DNA of 64,000 nt from Pelosinus fermentans JBW45 (GCF_000271665.2 NZ_CP010978.1:218501-282500); one strand, 5' to 3'; positions 47,035 through 57,322 are shown, counted from the first letter of the stretch. Made by a program: numbers and translations. Notes: generated from the letters alone by a model not told the origin.

Positions 47035-48984
47035 CCCTTTTCTGCCTTTAGTGACCTGAATAAATCCTTCCTGTTGTAGGCAAGTTAGTGACTTTCTTAC
47101 CACACTCTCTGGCAGTGCTAACGCTGCAGCCAATGATCTTCGACCAATGGATGTTTCCTGTTCATTACATTTAGCTATTGTGGTGAGAATTAGGGAGTGG
47201 ATATCGTGACAGCCATTCCCATGGACGTTGATCGTATCTGAATGCAGTTCTTCGGACAGCATATCGGGCGAGGGAGGACGAGAGGGAGAAATAGTAACAA
47301 GATATTCAATTACATTTTGCAGTTCTCTTATATTCCCGGGCCAGTCATATGAAAAAAAGTGGGAAGCAATAAGCCTAAAATACATGTCAGACGGAATTGC
47401 ATTTTCCTGCCGACGGCAATGAACATCGTAGAACTTTTCTGCCAGTAGAAGAATATCTGCTTTTCTGTCTTTTAACGATGGCATCTTTATGGGTAAGACA
47501 TTCAAACGATAATATAAATCTTGGCGAAAAATATTTTTTGCAATTAGCTTTTTTAAATCCCTATTGGTAGCGGTAATGACTCTAACATCAATTGGAATAA
47601 TTCGTGATCCACCGATACGACGGACTTGCTTTTCTTGGAGTACTCTTAACAGTTTGACCTGAAAGGGCAAAGGAGCATCGCCTACTTCATCTAAAAAAAT
47701 GGTTCCTTTATGGGCCTGTTCAAATAGACCAGCAGATCCACCTTTACGAGCACCGGTAAAGGAACCTTCCTCATAACCAAAAAGTTCGCTTTCTAACAAA
47801 TTTTCTGTCATTGCTGCAAAATTTACTGCGACAAACGGACCACTTTTTCGTGGTGAAGCATTGTGAATGCTTTGGGCCAAAAGCTCTTTTCCTGTGCCGC
47901 TTTCGCCTAGAATCAGGATGGGAGCATCAGATACGGCCATTTTGCGTGCTAGCTCTAAGGTGTGTTTTATTTCCTGGCTTTTTCCTTGAATGTGGGCAAA
48001 AGTATAACGTGCAACGTGAAGCTGACTTACTAATTTGCGTCTGAGTTCTTCTTCTAGTCTTTGAATTTCTGAAATATCTTTAAAGGAATATACAGTACCT
48101 AATTCAGGATCTTCTTCGTGAACCTTTGCAACATTCACTATCACATGGTGGTTGTTTACCTTAACAAAGGTTTCATTTTCACTGCTCAGCGTAAGCGTTT
48201 TGCAGCCAGGTAATTGGTCAATCGTTTTTCCGATAACTTCTATAGCCTTCAAACCAAATAATGTTTCTGCTACTGGATTAAATACAGATATACGTTTCTC
48301 ATTATCAACTGCAATGATTCCGTCGTGTACGGTATTAATAATCGTTTGCAGTTGATTTTTTATTTTATTACTGATGCTTGTGCTGGATTTGCTCTTTTTT
48401 ATCAATCCGATAATGTCTCGCAAATAGTTTGCAGAGAGATAGTTGGCTTTATCATCTAGAATGGATAATTTCTGAAGAATTTCAGTTAGAGTGGTTATAT
48501 CGATAACTCTAGTTTTAATGTTAATGATTTGTTCGGCACATGACGGTATTAAATCAACTTCACCCGGTGTAATTGCTATTTTCAGGCGGGGGTAATCCTT
48601 CAAGCCGGGAGCGTAAGGATGATATTTTATATGATCGATACCTAAAGCGGTTAGTAATGCGATGGTCTCCTGAGCAGAAGAGAAAAGATCATTAACAAGC
48701 AGAACATCAGTATTGGCTGGCAAATCAAATAATTGATCTACCTCATGATAATTAATGGCACGTCTTGCTAGAATGATCGGACATTTAGGGTTAATCCGAG
48801 GCAGCGCTTCTTTAAAGGAGTGTTTACCTGAAACAACTACAACGTCGGCACTAATATTATCAGCCATGTTTCCATCGATATAATATCCTAGAATGCTTAC
48901 CCGAGTGCCCAGTAAATTTTTAAGTTGTTTTTGTAGTGCCAAACATGTGTTTTTTCCCTGGGAAACGATAGCTAGACTTTTCAT
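47014..48984 (-). CDS. Sigma-54-dependent activator with PrpR-like sensor and PAS
   Basis: 656 aa. An N-terminal PrpR_N/propionate-type sensor (residues about 1-190), PAS (about 210-320; DGIIAVDNEKRISVFNPVAE), AAA+ domain (about 345-570) with Walker A GESGTGKE, the sigma-54 contact loop GSFTGA in place of GAFTGA, and Walker B GTIFLDEVGD. The C-terminus (RRSLAAALALPESVVRKSLTCLQQEGF) looks like a winged helix rather than a Fis helix. Divergent from the DcuC-iadA operon, which has a -24/-12 promoter, so it is the likely activator. Confidence 0.93.
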   Translation of the reverse strand: MKSLAIVSQGKNTCLALQKQLKNLLGTRVSILGYYIDGNMADNISADVVVVSGKHSFKEALPRINPKCPIILARRAINYHEVDQLFDLPANTDVLLVNDLFSSAQETIALLTALGIDHIKYHPYAPGLKDYPRLKIAITPGEVDLIPSCAEQIINIKTRVIDITTLTEILQKLSILDDKANYLSANYLRDIIGLIKKSKSSTSISNKIKNQLQTIINTVHDGIIAVDNEKRISVFNPVAETLFGLKAIEVIGKTIDQLPGCKTLTLSSENETFVKVNNHHVIVNVAKVHEEDPELGTVYSFKDISEIQRLEEELRRKLVSQLHVARYTFAHIQGKSQEIKHTLELARKMAVSDAPILILGESGTGKELLAQSIHNASPRKSGPFVAVNFAAMTENLLESELFGYEEGSFTGARKGGSAGLFEQAHKGTIFLDEVGDAPLPFQVKLLRVLQEKQVRRIGGSRIIPIDVRVITATNRDLKKLIAKNIFRQDLYYRLNVLPIKMPSLKDRKADILLLAEKFYDVHCRRQENAIPSDMYFRLIASHFFSYDWPGNIRELQNVIEYLVTISPSRPPSPDMLSEELHSDTINVHGNGCHDIHSLILTTIAKCNEQETSIGRRSLAAALALPESVVRKSLTCLQQEGFIQVTKGRKGLLVSKP

Positions 48985-49009
48985 GTATACCTCCTAATCA
49001 AATAATATT

Positions 49010-49055
49010 AAAGGGATTATTAATGGGATTGGAGATGCTTTATCCCATTCCCTTT
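49010..49055. promoter_or_regulatory. Candidate activator-binding palindrome (UAS)
   Basis: AATGGGAT (49022-49029) and ATCCCATT (49042-49049) form an inverted repeat, nested within AAAGGGA (49010-49016) and TCCCTTT (49049-49055). It lies about 70 bp upstream of the -24/-12 element and next to the activator gene start. Confidence 0.55.
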
Positions 49056-49124
49056 CTACGTCCGTATCTTAAATCCTCTACGCAGTACTACTAAGGATGA
49101 AGAGGTTGTGGAATAGTTTATAGT

Positions 49125-49140
49125 TGGTATGAATATTGCA
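49125..49140 (+). promoter_or_regulatory. Sigma-54 (-24/-12) promoter
   Basis: TGGTAT-GAATA-TTGCA fits the TGGCAC-N5-TTGCA consensus, with the invariant GG and GC at correct spacing. It is 100 bp upstream of the carrier gene and opposite a sigma-54 activator gene. Confidence 0.8.
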
Positions 49141-49239
49141 TAAGTTCAGTAGTAGATAAAAGAAAGGAGGCAGATAACATGGTCTAAAAAAAATGATCTG
49201 GTTTATACCTAATTATGTAGTAGGAGGTTGTTTAAATTT

Positions 49240-50604
49240 ATGGCACTTTTGTTTACATTGATAGTTACTATTATTGTTGGTTATCTGGTTTTTAAAAATT
49301 ACAAAGCACAAACGGTCTTGTTGTTAGGTGGAATAGTGCTAATGGCTGGAGCTATTGTATTAGGAACTGGTCAAATCTTGCCAGCAAAGAGCAGCACTGG
49401 GCTCCCATGGTTTGATATATATGAATTTATTAAGAATACTTTCAGCAGTACAACTGCCAGTTTAGGTCTGATGATCATGGCAGTTGCTGGTTTCGCGCGT
49501 TATATGGAGGAGATTGGCGCCAGTAAAGTTCTTGTAAAATTAGCTGTTAAACCGTTAAGTAAAATACATGCTCCTTACTTAGTATTAAGTGCTACCTATA
49601 TTCTAGGTCAAATTCTGGCTTTATTTATTCCAAGTGCCTCGGGACTGGGAGTGTTGCTGATGGTAACCGTTTATCCTATTCTTATCAGTCTGGGAGTAAG
49701 CAAGTTAAGTGCAGTAGCGGCTATTGGCACTACCCAGTCCCTTGATATCGGCCCGGCATCTGGCAATAGTGTGCTGTCAGCAAAAAATGCCGGAATAGAT
49801 ATTGCAACATATTTTACCGATTATCAGATTCCGGTAGGGATATGCATTGTTGTAGTGGTAGCTGTACTGCACTATCTCGTACAACAATGGTTTGATAAGA
49901 AGTCTGGTCATATTGTGGAAAAAAGTGAGTTGCTATTAGCAGATGTAAGTAAGGATGCGTATCCGCCACTTATATATGCCATATTGCCGATCATTCCTCT
50001 AGGATTAATACTGACGTTCAGCAAAATTGGTATCACAACAATTAAGATGGATGTTGTTACAGCGATGCTGATCAGCATATCCATCAGTATGTTATTTGAG
50101 TATATTCGTTATAGAGATGCTAAAAAAATATTTTCCAGTATTCAGGTGTTCTTTGATGGTATGGGAGTACAATTTGCTACAGTCATAACCCTAATTGTTG
50201 CTGGTCAGGCTTTTGCCGAAGGGCTAATAAAAATTGGAGCAATTGATACTCTAATCTTATTTGCACAATCCTCAGGGCTTGGAGGTACTGCCATGGTTGT
50301 CGTAATGACCGCGATTATTGCTGGTTCTGCTATACTTATGGGATCTGGCAATGCGCCATTTTTCGCTTTTGCCGCTCTGGCTCCAACCGTTGCTGCAAAG
50401 ATGTCATTAAATGCAGTGCAAATGCTGCTGCCTATGCAATTTGCGGCAAGTATAGCACGCAGTGTTTCGCCAATAACAGCTGTTATTGTAGCTGTATCAG
50501 GTATTGCCAAAGTATCTCCATTTGACGTGGTTAAACGTACGGCCATTCCTATGGCAGGAGCTATGATTGTAAATCTTATTGCCACCTTTTTGTTAGTAAA
50601 ATAG
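49240..50604 (+). CDS. DcuC-family carboxylate transporter (paralog 3)
   Basis: 454 aa, about 12 TM segments; ILPAKSSTGLPWFDIYE, GFARYMEEIGASK and MGSGNAPFFAFAALAP are closest to paralog 1. ATG 49240 follows TAGGAGG by 12 nt; an in-frame TTG directly behind the ribosome site is too close. First gene of a sigma-54-driven operon with isoaspartyl dipeptidase, so isoaspartyl peptides or aspartate derivatives are likely cargo (inference). Confidence 0.88.
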   Translation: MALLFTLIVTIIVGYLVFKNYKAQTVLLLGGIVLMAGAIVLGTGQILPAKSSTGLPWFDIYEFIKNTFSSTTASLGLMIMAVAGFARYMEEIGASKVLVKLAVKPLSKIHAPYLVLSATYILGQILALFIPSASGLGVLLMVTVYPILISLGVSKLSAVAAIGTTQSLDIGPASGNSVLSAKNAGIDIATYFTDYQIPVGICIVVVVAVLHYLVQQWFDKKSGHIVEKSELLLADVSKDAYPPLIYAILPIIPLGLILTFSKIGITTIKMDVVTAMLISISISMLFEYIRYRDAKKIFSSIQVFFDGMGVQFATVITLIVAGQAFAEGLIKIGAIDTLILFAQSSGLGGTAMVVVMTAIIAGSAILMGSGNAPFFAFAALAPTVAAKMSLNAVQMLLPMQFAASIARSVSPITAVIVAVSGIAKVSPFDVVKRTAIPMAGAMIVNLIATFLLVK

Positions 50605-50640
50605 CAGCGTTATGAAAAGAGAGAATTTAGGAGGACTTAC

Positions 50641-51807
50641 ATGTTTAAAATTTTAAAGAACGGGCATGTCTATGCACCGCAGGATATGGGAATTAAAGAT
50701 GTATTGCTGGCTGGCGATACGATTGCTCTGATTGCTGATACAATTGATGCAGCTCCTGGCTATGGAGACACGGAGGTTTATGATGTGATGGGATGTCTTG
50801 TTGTCCCTGGCTTTGTTGATCAACATGTCCATTTGATAGGCGGCGGAGGAGAAGGCGGATTCTCCACCAGAACGCCGGAGGTGATGCTGAGTGAACTTAC
50901 CACTGCTGGGATTACTACAGTGGTAGGAACTTTGGGAACGGATAGTGTTACAAGACATATGGAATCTTTACTGGCAAAGGCTAAAGGGTTAGAAGAAGAA
51001 GGGATTTCTACCTGGATATATACGGGGGCCTATGATGTCCCTGTTCCCACAATTACAGGCAGCGTACGTTCTGATATTCTTCTTATTGATAAAGTCGTTG
51101 GTGTTGGTGAAGTCGCTATGTCAGATCATCGTTCTTCCCAACCATCAAAAGAAGATTTTGCACAATTAGCAGCCCAGGCGCGAGTTGGTGGGATGCTGTC
51201 GGGTAAAGCGGGAGTCTTGCATATCCATCTGGGAGATGGAAAGGGAAAGCTGGATTGGGTATTCGATATAATAACCCAAACAGATTTGCCGATTACACAA
51301 TTTACCCCTACACATTTCAATAAAAATAAGGAATTGTTTATGGAGGGGATACGATTTGCAAAAGCAGGAGGCATGTTAGATATAACAACCAGTAGTTCAA
51401 CGATATCTCCTGGACGTATACAGCCGCCTGAAGCAGTAAAAATGTGTATTGGAGCAGAGGTGCCTTTAGAGAAGGTCACTATGAGCTCAGATGGCAACGG
51501 AAGCTTGCCCGTTTTCAGTAAAAATGGTGAATTGACAGGCTTGATGGCAGCATCGCCACGCAGTTTATATCAGGCTGTTCGTAATATTGTTGAAGCTGGA
51601 ATATTGCCTTTAGAGGATGCAATCAAATTAGTAACCATCAACCCGGCTAAATCTTTAAAATTACCTAAGAAAGGCATGATATCGAAGGGGTATGATGCCG
51701 ATATTGTAGTACTTGATAAAACGCTGACTATTCGTCATGTATTTGCCAAAGGACGCTGTATGGTCAAAGAGCAGAAGGCGGTTGTAAAAGGTGTTTTTGA
51801 AAAATAA
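50641..51807 (+). CDS. iadA: Isoaspartyl dipeptidase
   Basis: 388 aa amidohydrolase that cleaves beta-aspartyl dipeptides. The HxH zinc motif is in GFVDQHVHLIGGGGEGG (about 57-73), the carboxylated bridging Lys position is replaced in reading by the GVGEVAMSDHRSSQP segment typical of IadA, and the later ligands are in VLHIHLGDG (about 198), TPTHFNKN (about 225) and SSDGNGS (about 285). The hydantoinase-like N-terminus (MFKILKNGHVYAPQDMG) is normal. Cytoplasmic. It shares the operon with DcuC paralog 3. Confidence 0.92.
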   Translation: MFKILKNGHVYAPQDMGIKDVLLAGDTIALIADTIDAAPGYGDTEVYDVMGCLVVPGFVDQHVHLIGGGGEGGFSTRTPEVMLSELTTAGITTVVGTLGTDSVTRHMESLLAKAKGLEEEGISTWIYTGAYDVPVPTITGSVRSDILLIDKVVGVGEVAMSDHRSSQPSKEDFAQLAAQARVGGMLSGKAGVLHIHLGDGKGKLDWVFDIITQTDLPITQFTPTHFNKNKELFMEGIRFAKAGGMLDITTSSSTISPGRIQPPEAVKMCIGAEVPLEKVTMSSDGNGSLPVFSKNGELTGLMAASPRSLYQAVRNIVEAGILPLEDAIKLVTINPAKSLKLPKKGMISKGYDADIVVLDKTLTIRHVFAKGRCMVKEQKAVVKGVFEK

Positions 51808-51872
51808 ATTATCATGATAGTTAAATAAGCTTTGCAGGAAAAGAGCATAATCTAAATAATTAGTAGGAAAAA

Positions 51873-51911
51873 TAGCCCGGAAGTTTTCTTCTGCAGAAGA
51901 CTTCCGGGCTA
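51873..51911. terminator. Bidirectional terminator between iadA and the permease gene
   Basis: TAGCCCGGAAGT and ACTTCCGGGCTA form a perfect 12-bp stem; an internal CTTCTGCAGAAG makes a second small hairpin. Confidence 0.85.
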
Positions 51912-51944
51912 CTAACTTTTTTCGGTAATTTGTTGCATTAATGA

Positions 51945-53234
51945 TTAAATTTTAGGGGCAGGCGGCAGCTTCTTTTGTCCCATATTCAGGATAATGTTTA
52001 AAATTACGGCTGTTAACGCACCTGTTACAATTCCATTTTCAAAGAACATTTTTAGTAGTGGCGGAAATTTAACAAAGAGATTGGGGACGACAGTGACTCC
52101 TAAACCTAAAGCAACAGAGCAGGCAATAACCAGTAAGTTTTCATTGCTGGCGAAATCAACTTTACTGAGCATTTTAATTCCTGAGGCAACGACGATTCCA
52201 AACATGGCAATCATAGCTCCACCCAGTACGGAATTTGGAATAATCATAGCTAATGCTGCGAATTTAGGTATTAGTCCTAAAAGTATGAGCATAAAACCAG
52301 CAACAATGGTTACATTAGTGGTTTTAGAATGGGAAAGCTGTACGAGGCCGACATTTTGGGAGAATGTTGTATAAGGAAAAGAATTGAAAATACCTCCCAG
52401 GATTACAGCAATTCCTTCAGCTCGATAGCCGCGAGTCAGGTCGGTTTCTGTTATTTTCTTGCCGCAAATCTCACCCAGTGCCATGAAAACTCCTGTTGAT
52501 TCAATCATGCTGACAATTGCAACAACAATCATGGTGATAATTGCACTTGGTTCAAAAGTGGGCATTCCGAAATAGAAGGGAGTGATCATATTAAACCATG
52601 AAGCTTGGGCAACACTGCTGAAGGAAACATTGCCCATTAGTGCCGCGACAATGGTTCCGGCAATTAATCCCAGTAAGACGGAAATAGAACGGATGAATCC
52701 TGTGGTAAAGCGATTTAATAATATGATAAATAATAGCACGCCAAACGCTAGAGCAAAGTTGGATAAGGAACCAAAATCTGCACTTCCTACACCGCCAGCC
52801 ACATTGTTAATGGCGACTGGAACCAATGTAATGCCGATAATGGTAACGACAGAGCCTGTCACAACGGGCGGGAAAAACGTAACCAGTCTTGAAAAGTAAT
52901 TTGCGATGAGTACCACGAAAAGACCGGAGCATATGATGGAGCCATACATGGCTGTCATACCATACTGGCTTCCAATACTAATCATGGGGAAGACAGCTGT
53001 AAAGGTACAACCAAGTATAACTGGCAACCCAATTCCACAGAAAGGATTTCGCCATGCTTGCAGCAGAGTGGCAAGACCGGAAGTTAGTAAATCAGCTGCA
53101 ATAATATAACCCATTTGTTCAAAGTTTAATTTAAGAGCGCCGCCAACAATAAGGGGAACGATAATTGCACCAGCGTACATGGCAAGTACATGCTGAGTGC
53201 CAAGCAAATACGTTTTCCCAGCAGAGTTTTTCAT
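51945..53234 (-). CDS. pbuX: Xanthine/uracil permease (NCS2 family)
   Basis: 429 aa with about 14 TM segments. NCS2 features: GTQHVLAMYAGAIIVPLIVG at the N-terminus, the VMFMALGEICGKKIT region with the conserved Glu, and FNSFPYTTFSQNVGLVQLS. Proton-coupled purine uptake; xanthine is the most likely substrate because it follows xpt under a guanine riboswitch. Confidence 0.88.
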   Translation of the reverse strand: MKNSAGKTYLLGTQHVLAMYAGAIIVPLIVGGALKLNFEQMGYIIAADLLTSGLATLLQAWRNPFCGIGLPVILGCTFTAVFPMISIGSQYGMTAMYGSIICSGLFVVLIANYFSRLVTFFPPVVTGSVVTIIGITLVPVAINNVAGGVGSADFGSLSNFALAFGVLLFIILLNRFTTGFIRSISVLLGLIAGTIVAALMGNVSFSSVAQASWFNMITPFYFGMPTFEPSAIITMIVVAIVSMIESTGVFMALGEICGKKITETDLTRGYRAEGIAVILGGIFNSFPYTTFSQNVGLVQLSHSKTTNVTIVAGFMLILLGLIPKFAALAMIIPNSVLGGAMIAMFGIVVASGIKMLSKVDFASNENLLVIACSVALGLGVTVVPNLFVKFPPLLKMFFENGIVTGALTAVILNIILNMGQKKLPPAPKI

Positions 53235-53258
53235 ACATAATCCTCCTAATGATACTGA

Positions 53259-53846
<588 letters not shown>

Positions 53847-53852
53847 TTAAAA

Positions 53853-53914
53853 TAAAAAAAGCCCTGATAGGGAATCTCCGCGTTGTAGAAAATGAGCGAA
53901 AATTCCCCATCAGG
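53853..53914 (-). terminator. Riboswitch-controlled terminator of the xpt leader
   Basis: On the minus strand CCTGATGGGGAAT and ATTCCCTATCAGG form the stem, with a following TTTTTTT. It lies between the aptamer and xpt, so guanine should cause termination. Confidence 0.85.
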
Positions 53915-54008
53915 ACTTTTATCCTTGGGTGTGGTGTATGATCACCTGTATCATTGGATCACGACTACGAATGAAAGTAACGTAGCGTAGACCTTAAATA
54001 CACTTTCA

Positions 54009-54074
54009 CTCGTAGACAGGCAATTTACGGCTGCCGGTAGAAACTTCTGGGCCATATCCCCAAAATTATACGAG
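54009..54074 (-). ncRNA. Purine (guanine-type) riboswitch aptamer
   Basis: P1 strands CTCGTATAAT and GTCTACGAG, with the conserved GGATATGG and AGTTTCTACC-type junction/loop blocks and CCGTAAA. The specificity base in the 3' GTCTACG segment is C, as in guanine aptamers (adenine aptamers have U). Confidence 0.93.
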
Positions 54075-54238
54075 ACTATTTACATGTGGTTTATTGTAGC
54101 AGTCTCAAAACTCATTGTCAATAAAGAGTAACGCTTATTTTGTCGAAAAAACGTATATTTCTAATATTTAACTTTCTTGCTTCATCAATCCTTTACAATC
54201 ATTCTTCTTATCAACTGTATTCATCGCGATAAGACAAT

Positions 54239-54277
54239 AAATTCCTGTAAAAGCCCTATAAAAACTTGCAGGAATTT
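54239..54277. terminator. Hairpin of the TCCTGCAA family, copy 5
   Basis: AAATTCCTGTAA and TTGCAGGAATTT pair with one G-U wobble. It lies upstream of the dmsA-like gene with no gene clearly ending before it on the plus strand. Confidence 0.7.
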
Positions 54278-54387
54278 TGTCTTCTAATTGTAAATAAGGT
54301 AAAATAGTTACTACTTTTATAAAAGAGCCATTAAACTCTATGTGGTTGGATCTATGTACAAAAATGTAATCAAGGGAGCAAAGAGAT

Positions 54388-56655
54388 ATGACGGATACAA
54401 CGTTCCAAGAAGAAACCATAATACGGACATCAGGCTCCCATAATTGCGGCGGTCGCTGCATTGTTAAGGCTCATGTAAAAGGCGGACGCATTATTCGCAT
54501 TACTAGTGATGATGAACGTCCCGATACGGATAAAAGACCCCAATTGCGTGGCTGCCTCCGCTGCCGGGCCTACAGGAGCTACTTGTATCATGATGATCGG
54601 CTGAAGTATCCGATGAAGCGAGTCGGCAAACGAGGAGAAGGTCTATTTGAACGTATTTCCTGGGAGGAAGCCCTAGACACGATTGCAGATCATACAAAAC
54701 GAATTATGGCTGAGTATGGTCCAGAGGCTATTTATCTTTCATATGCTACAGGCAATGCAGGGAAGACGTCGGAACGGGTCTGGATGAGACGGCTGCTGGC
54801 ACTCTATGGAGGCTACTTGGATTACTATGGAACATATAGTTCAGCTTGTATGAACGCAGCAACCCCCTATACATATGGGACTGTCAATACTGGCAGCAGC
54901 CGAGAAGACTGGGTTAATTCGAAGCTTATCATTCTGATGGGATTTAACCCGGCGACAACCATTCATGGAACAAATACAGCTTATTATCTAAAAAAAGCGA
55001 AGGCAGCTGGGGCGAAAATCATCTGTATCGATCCACTGTATTCGGATACTGCTATCGCTCTGGCTGATCAGTGGATACCCATACGCCCCACCACCGATAG
55101 TGCTCTTTTGGATGCAATGGCCTATGTGATCATTACAGAAAATCTACAAGATCAGTTATTTTTGGATACCTATTGTCTCGGTTTTGATGAAGATCATATG
55201 CCGGAAGATGTTCCAGCGGGCAACTCATACAAAAGTTATATTCTTGGCACGGGCACAGATCCGGTCTCTAAAACCCCTGCTTGGGCGGAAAGATCAACAG
55301 GCATTCCAAGGGAGATCATTATTCAGCTGGCTAGGGAATATGCCCTAAATAAACCCGGTGCACTCATTCAGGGATTTGGACCCCAGCGCCATGCCTATGG
55401 TGAACAGCCGCCCCGCAGTGCGGCTGCTCTTGCTGCTATGACAGGAAATATTGGCATAAAAGGCGGTTGGGCCTCTGGCTGCGGTTCACCATGCCGCAAA
55501 CAGTATGTTGGTTCGATTCCCATCAATAACCCCTGCAAAGCAGCGATCTCCATGTACATGTGGCCGCTGGCGATTCAAAAGGGCACTGAACTAGGGAAAA
55601 AGGAGGGCGTCCGGGGTGTTGATAAGCTGTCAGCCAACATTAAACTAATATTTAATCTGGCAGGCAACTGCCTCATCAATCAGCATTCTGATACGAATGG
55701 AACGGCAGAACTGTTAACCGATGAAAAGTTAGCTCAATTTATTGTAGTCAGTGATCATTTTCTTACAAGCAGCGCGAAGTTTGCTGACATTTTGCTGCCG
55801 GGTGATAATTTCATGGAGCGAGAAGATATTGTATTACCCTGGTCTGCTGGTGATTATGTGTTGTTTATGAATAAGGCAGTGGATACGGTTTATGAATGTC
55901 GAAACGGATATGACTGGGTCAGGGATTTAGCTGAAAGACTGGGGCTTGCAGATGAATTTACCCAAGGAAGGACGTTAGAAGATTGGCTGCGTTTTATTGT
56001 TGATGAAACCCGCAAGGAAAATCCCGGTTTTCCCTCCTATGAAGAATTTAAAGAAAAGGGTGTGTATGACTGGGAGTATAAGGAACCTGCAATTGCTTTT
56101 AAGGAGCAGATCGAAGATCCCGAGCACCATCCTTTTCCCACCCCTTCTGGGAAAATCGAATTTTTCTCATTACGTTTATGGGAATTAGATAAGCCTGCTG
56201 AAGTGCCTGCCATTCCAAAATATATCCCTGCCTGGGAAGGACCGGAAGATCCCCTGCGGGACACGTATCCGCTGCAATGCATTGGTCATCATACCAAACG
56301 GCGTGTACATTCCATGTTTGACAATAATAACTGGATGGAGGAGGCAGAAGCACAAGTCTTTTGGATTAGCGTATATGATGCAAAAAAGCGCGGCATAAAA
56401 AATGGTGAAAGGGTTTGTATCTATAATGCCCGCGGCAAAGTCATACTCACCGCTAAAGTCACTCCCCGTATTATGCCGGGGGTGGTTTCAATACCCCAGG
56501 GGGGCTGGTGGTCACCTGATAAGGAAGGCATCGACCAACGCGGCTGCATCAATACATTAACCAAATACCAGCCGACACCACTGGCTTTTGCGAATCCACA
56601 ACATACCAACTTGGTTGAAGTGGTGAAACTGGATCAGATGGAGGCAAAGGGATGA
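54388..56655 (+). CDS. DmsA-like molybdopterin oxidoreductase, no Tat signal
   Basis: 755 aa, similar to E. coli DmsA over its full mature length (KYPMKRVGKRGEGLFERISWEEAL; GGYLDYYGTYSSA, whose Ser is the likely Mo ligand; NLAGNCLINQHSDTNGT; TPRIMPGVVSIPQGGWW). Two oddities. It begins at MTDTTFQEE with an in-frame stop only seven codons upstream, so there is no Tat leader. The first Cys of the FS0 [4Fe-4S] motif is Gly16 (GGC where TGC is expected), leaving Cys20, Cys24 and Cys56 plus an extra Cys59. Partner is the four-cluster protein that follows. Substrate and location are uncertain; cytoplasmic is the simplest reading. Confidence 0.88.
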   Translation: MTDTTFQEETIIRTSGSHNCGGRCIVKAHVKGGRIIRITSDDERPDTDKRPQLRGCLRCRAYRSYLYHDDRLKYPMKRVGKRGEGLFERISWEEALDTIADHTKRIMAEYGPEAIYLSYATGNAGKTSERVWMRRLLALYGGYLDYYGTYSSACMNAATPYTYGTVNTGSSREDWVNSKLIILMGFNPATTIHGTNTAYYLKKAKAAGAKIICIDPLYSDTAIALADQWIPIRPTTDSALLDAMAYVIITENLQDQLFLDTYCLGFDEDHMPEDVPAGNSYKSYILGTGTDPVSKTPAWAERSTGIPREIIIQLAREYALNKPGALIQGFGPQRHAYGEQPPRSAAALAAMTGNIGIKGGWASGCGSPCRKQYVGSIPINNPCKAAISMYMWPLAIQKGTELGKKEGVRGVDKLSANIKLIFNLAGNCLINQHSDTNGTAELLTDEKLAQFIVVSDHFLTSSAKFADILLPGDNFMEREDIVLPWSAGDYVLFMNKAVDTVYECRNGYDWVRDLAERLGLADEFTQGRTLEDWLRFIVDETRKENPGFPSYEEFKEKGVYDWEYKEPAIAFKEQIEDPEHHPFPTPSGKIEFFSLRLWELDKPAEVPAIPKYIPAWEGPEDPLRDTYPLQCIGHHTKRRVHSMFDNNNWMEEAEAQVFWISVYDAKKRGIKNGERVCIYNARGKVILTAKVTPRIMPGVVSIPQGGWWSPDKEGIDQRGCINTLTKYQPTPLAFANPQHTNLVEVVKLDQMEAKG

Positions 56656-57242
56656 GCAAACAAATGGCATTTTATGTTGAGCAAAAACATTGTACGGGCT
56701 GCAGCGCCTGCCAGATTGCCTGCAAAGATAAGCATAATCTACCTGTCGGTCAGAATTTTAGACGAATTCATGCCTATGAAGGCGGCGGTTTTACCATTTC
56801 CGGCAATGTTGTTCATCAAAATACATATGCCTATTGGATACCGGTTAGCTGCAATCATTGTGTAGATGCTCCTTGCATTGCCGTGTGTCCAAGTAAAGCG
56901 ATATACAAAAGACAAGAAGATGGATTGGTGCTAATTAACGAAAAGAGCTGCATTGGCTGCCGCCGTTGTTTCGCAGTTTGTCCTTATCAGGCACCACAGT
57001 TTGATGCTGCCACCAGCAAGATGAAGAAATGTGACTTCTGCCAAGATCTCCTGCTGCAAGGAAAAACACCGGCTTGTGTTTCAGCCTGCCCTATGCGGGT
57101 GCTGGGCTATGGCGAGCTTAGTGAATTGCAGAAGAAATATGGTAATACCAGCTGGGTAAAGGGACTGCCCAATACAGCAAAAATCAAACCGGCCTGGGTC
57201 CTGGTACCCCACCGTGATGCAGTCTTGGTAGAAACAATGTAG
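56652..57242 (+). CDS. DmsB-like iron-sulfur electron-transfer subunit
   Basis: 196 aa with four [4Fe-4S] motifs: HCTGCSACQIACKDKH (about 13-28), SCNHCVDAPCIAVCP (about 67-81), SCIGCRRCFAVCP (about 98-110) and CDFC...CVSACP (about 125-146). Overlaps the DmsA-like gene by 4 nt. There is no DmsC-type membrane anchor or DmsD chaperone next to it; a carrier gene follows. Confidence 0.93.
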   Translation: MSKQMAFYVEQKHCTGCSACQIACKDKHNLPVGQNFRRIHAYEGGGFTISGNVVHQNTYAYWIPVSCNHCVDAPCIAVCPSKAIYKRQEDGLVLINEKSCIGCRRCFAVCPYQAPQFDAATSKMKKCDFCQDLLLQGKTPACVSACPMRVLGYGELSELQKKYGNTSWVKGLPNTAKIKPAWVLVPHRDAVLVETM

Positions 57243-57244
57243 TT

Positions 57245-57260
57245 TTGGCGTTTTCGCCAA
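57245..57260 (+). terminator. Short hairpin after the dmsB-like gene
   Basis: TTGGCG-TTTT-CGCCAA, starting 3 nt after the stop codon. Confidence 0.5.
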
Positions 57261-57322
57261 GGCTATATTGTTTCGATATACATGCGCAAATTTAAAGAAG
57301 GAATTAGTGTTTGACAAAGAGA

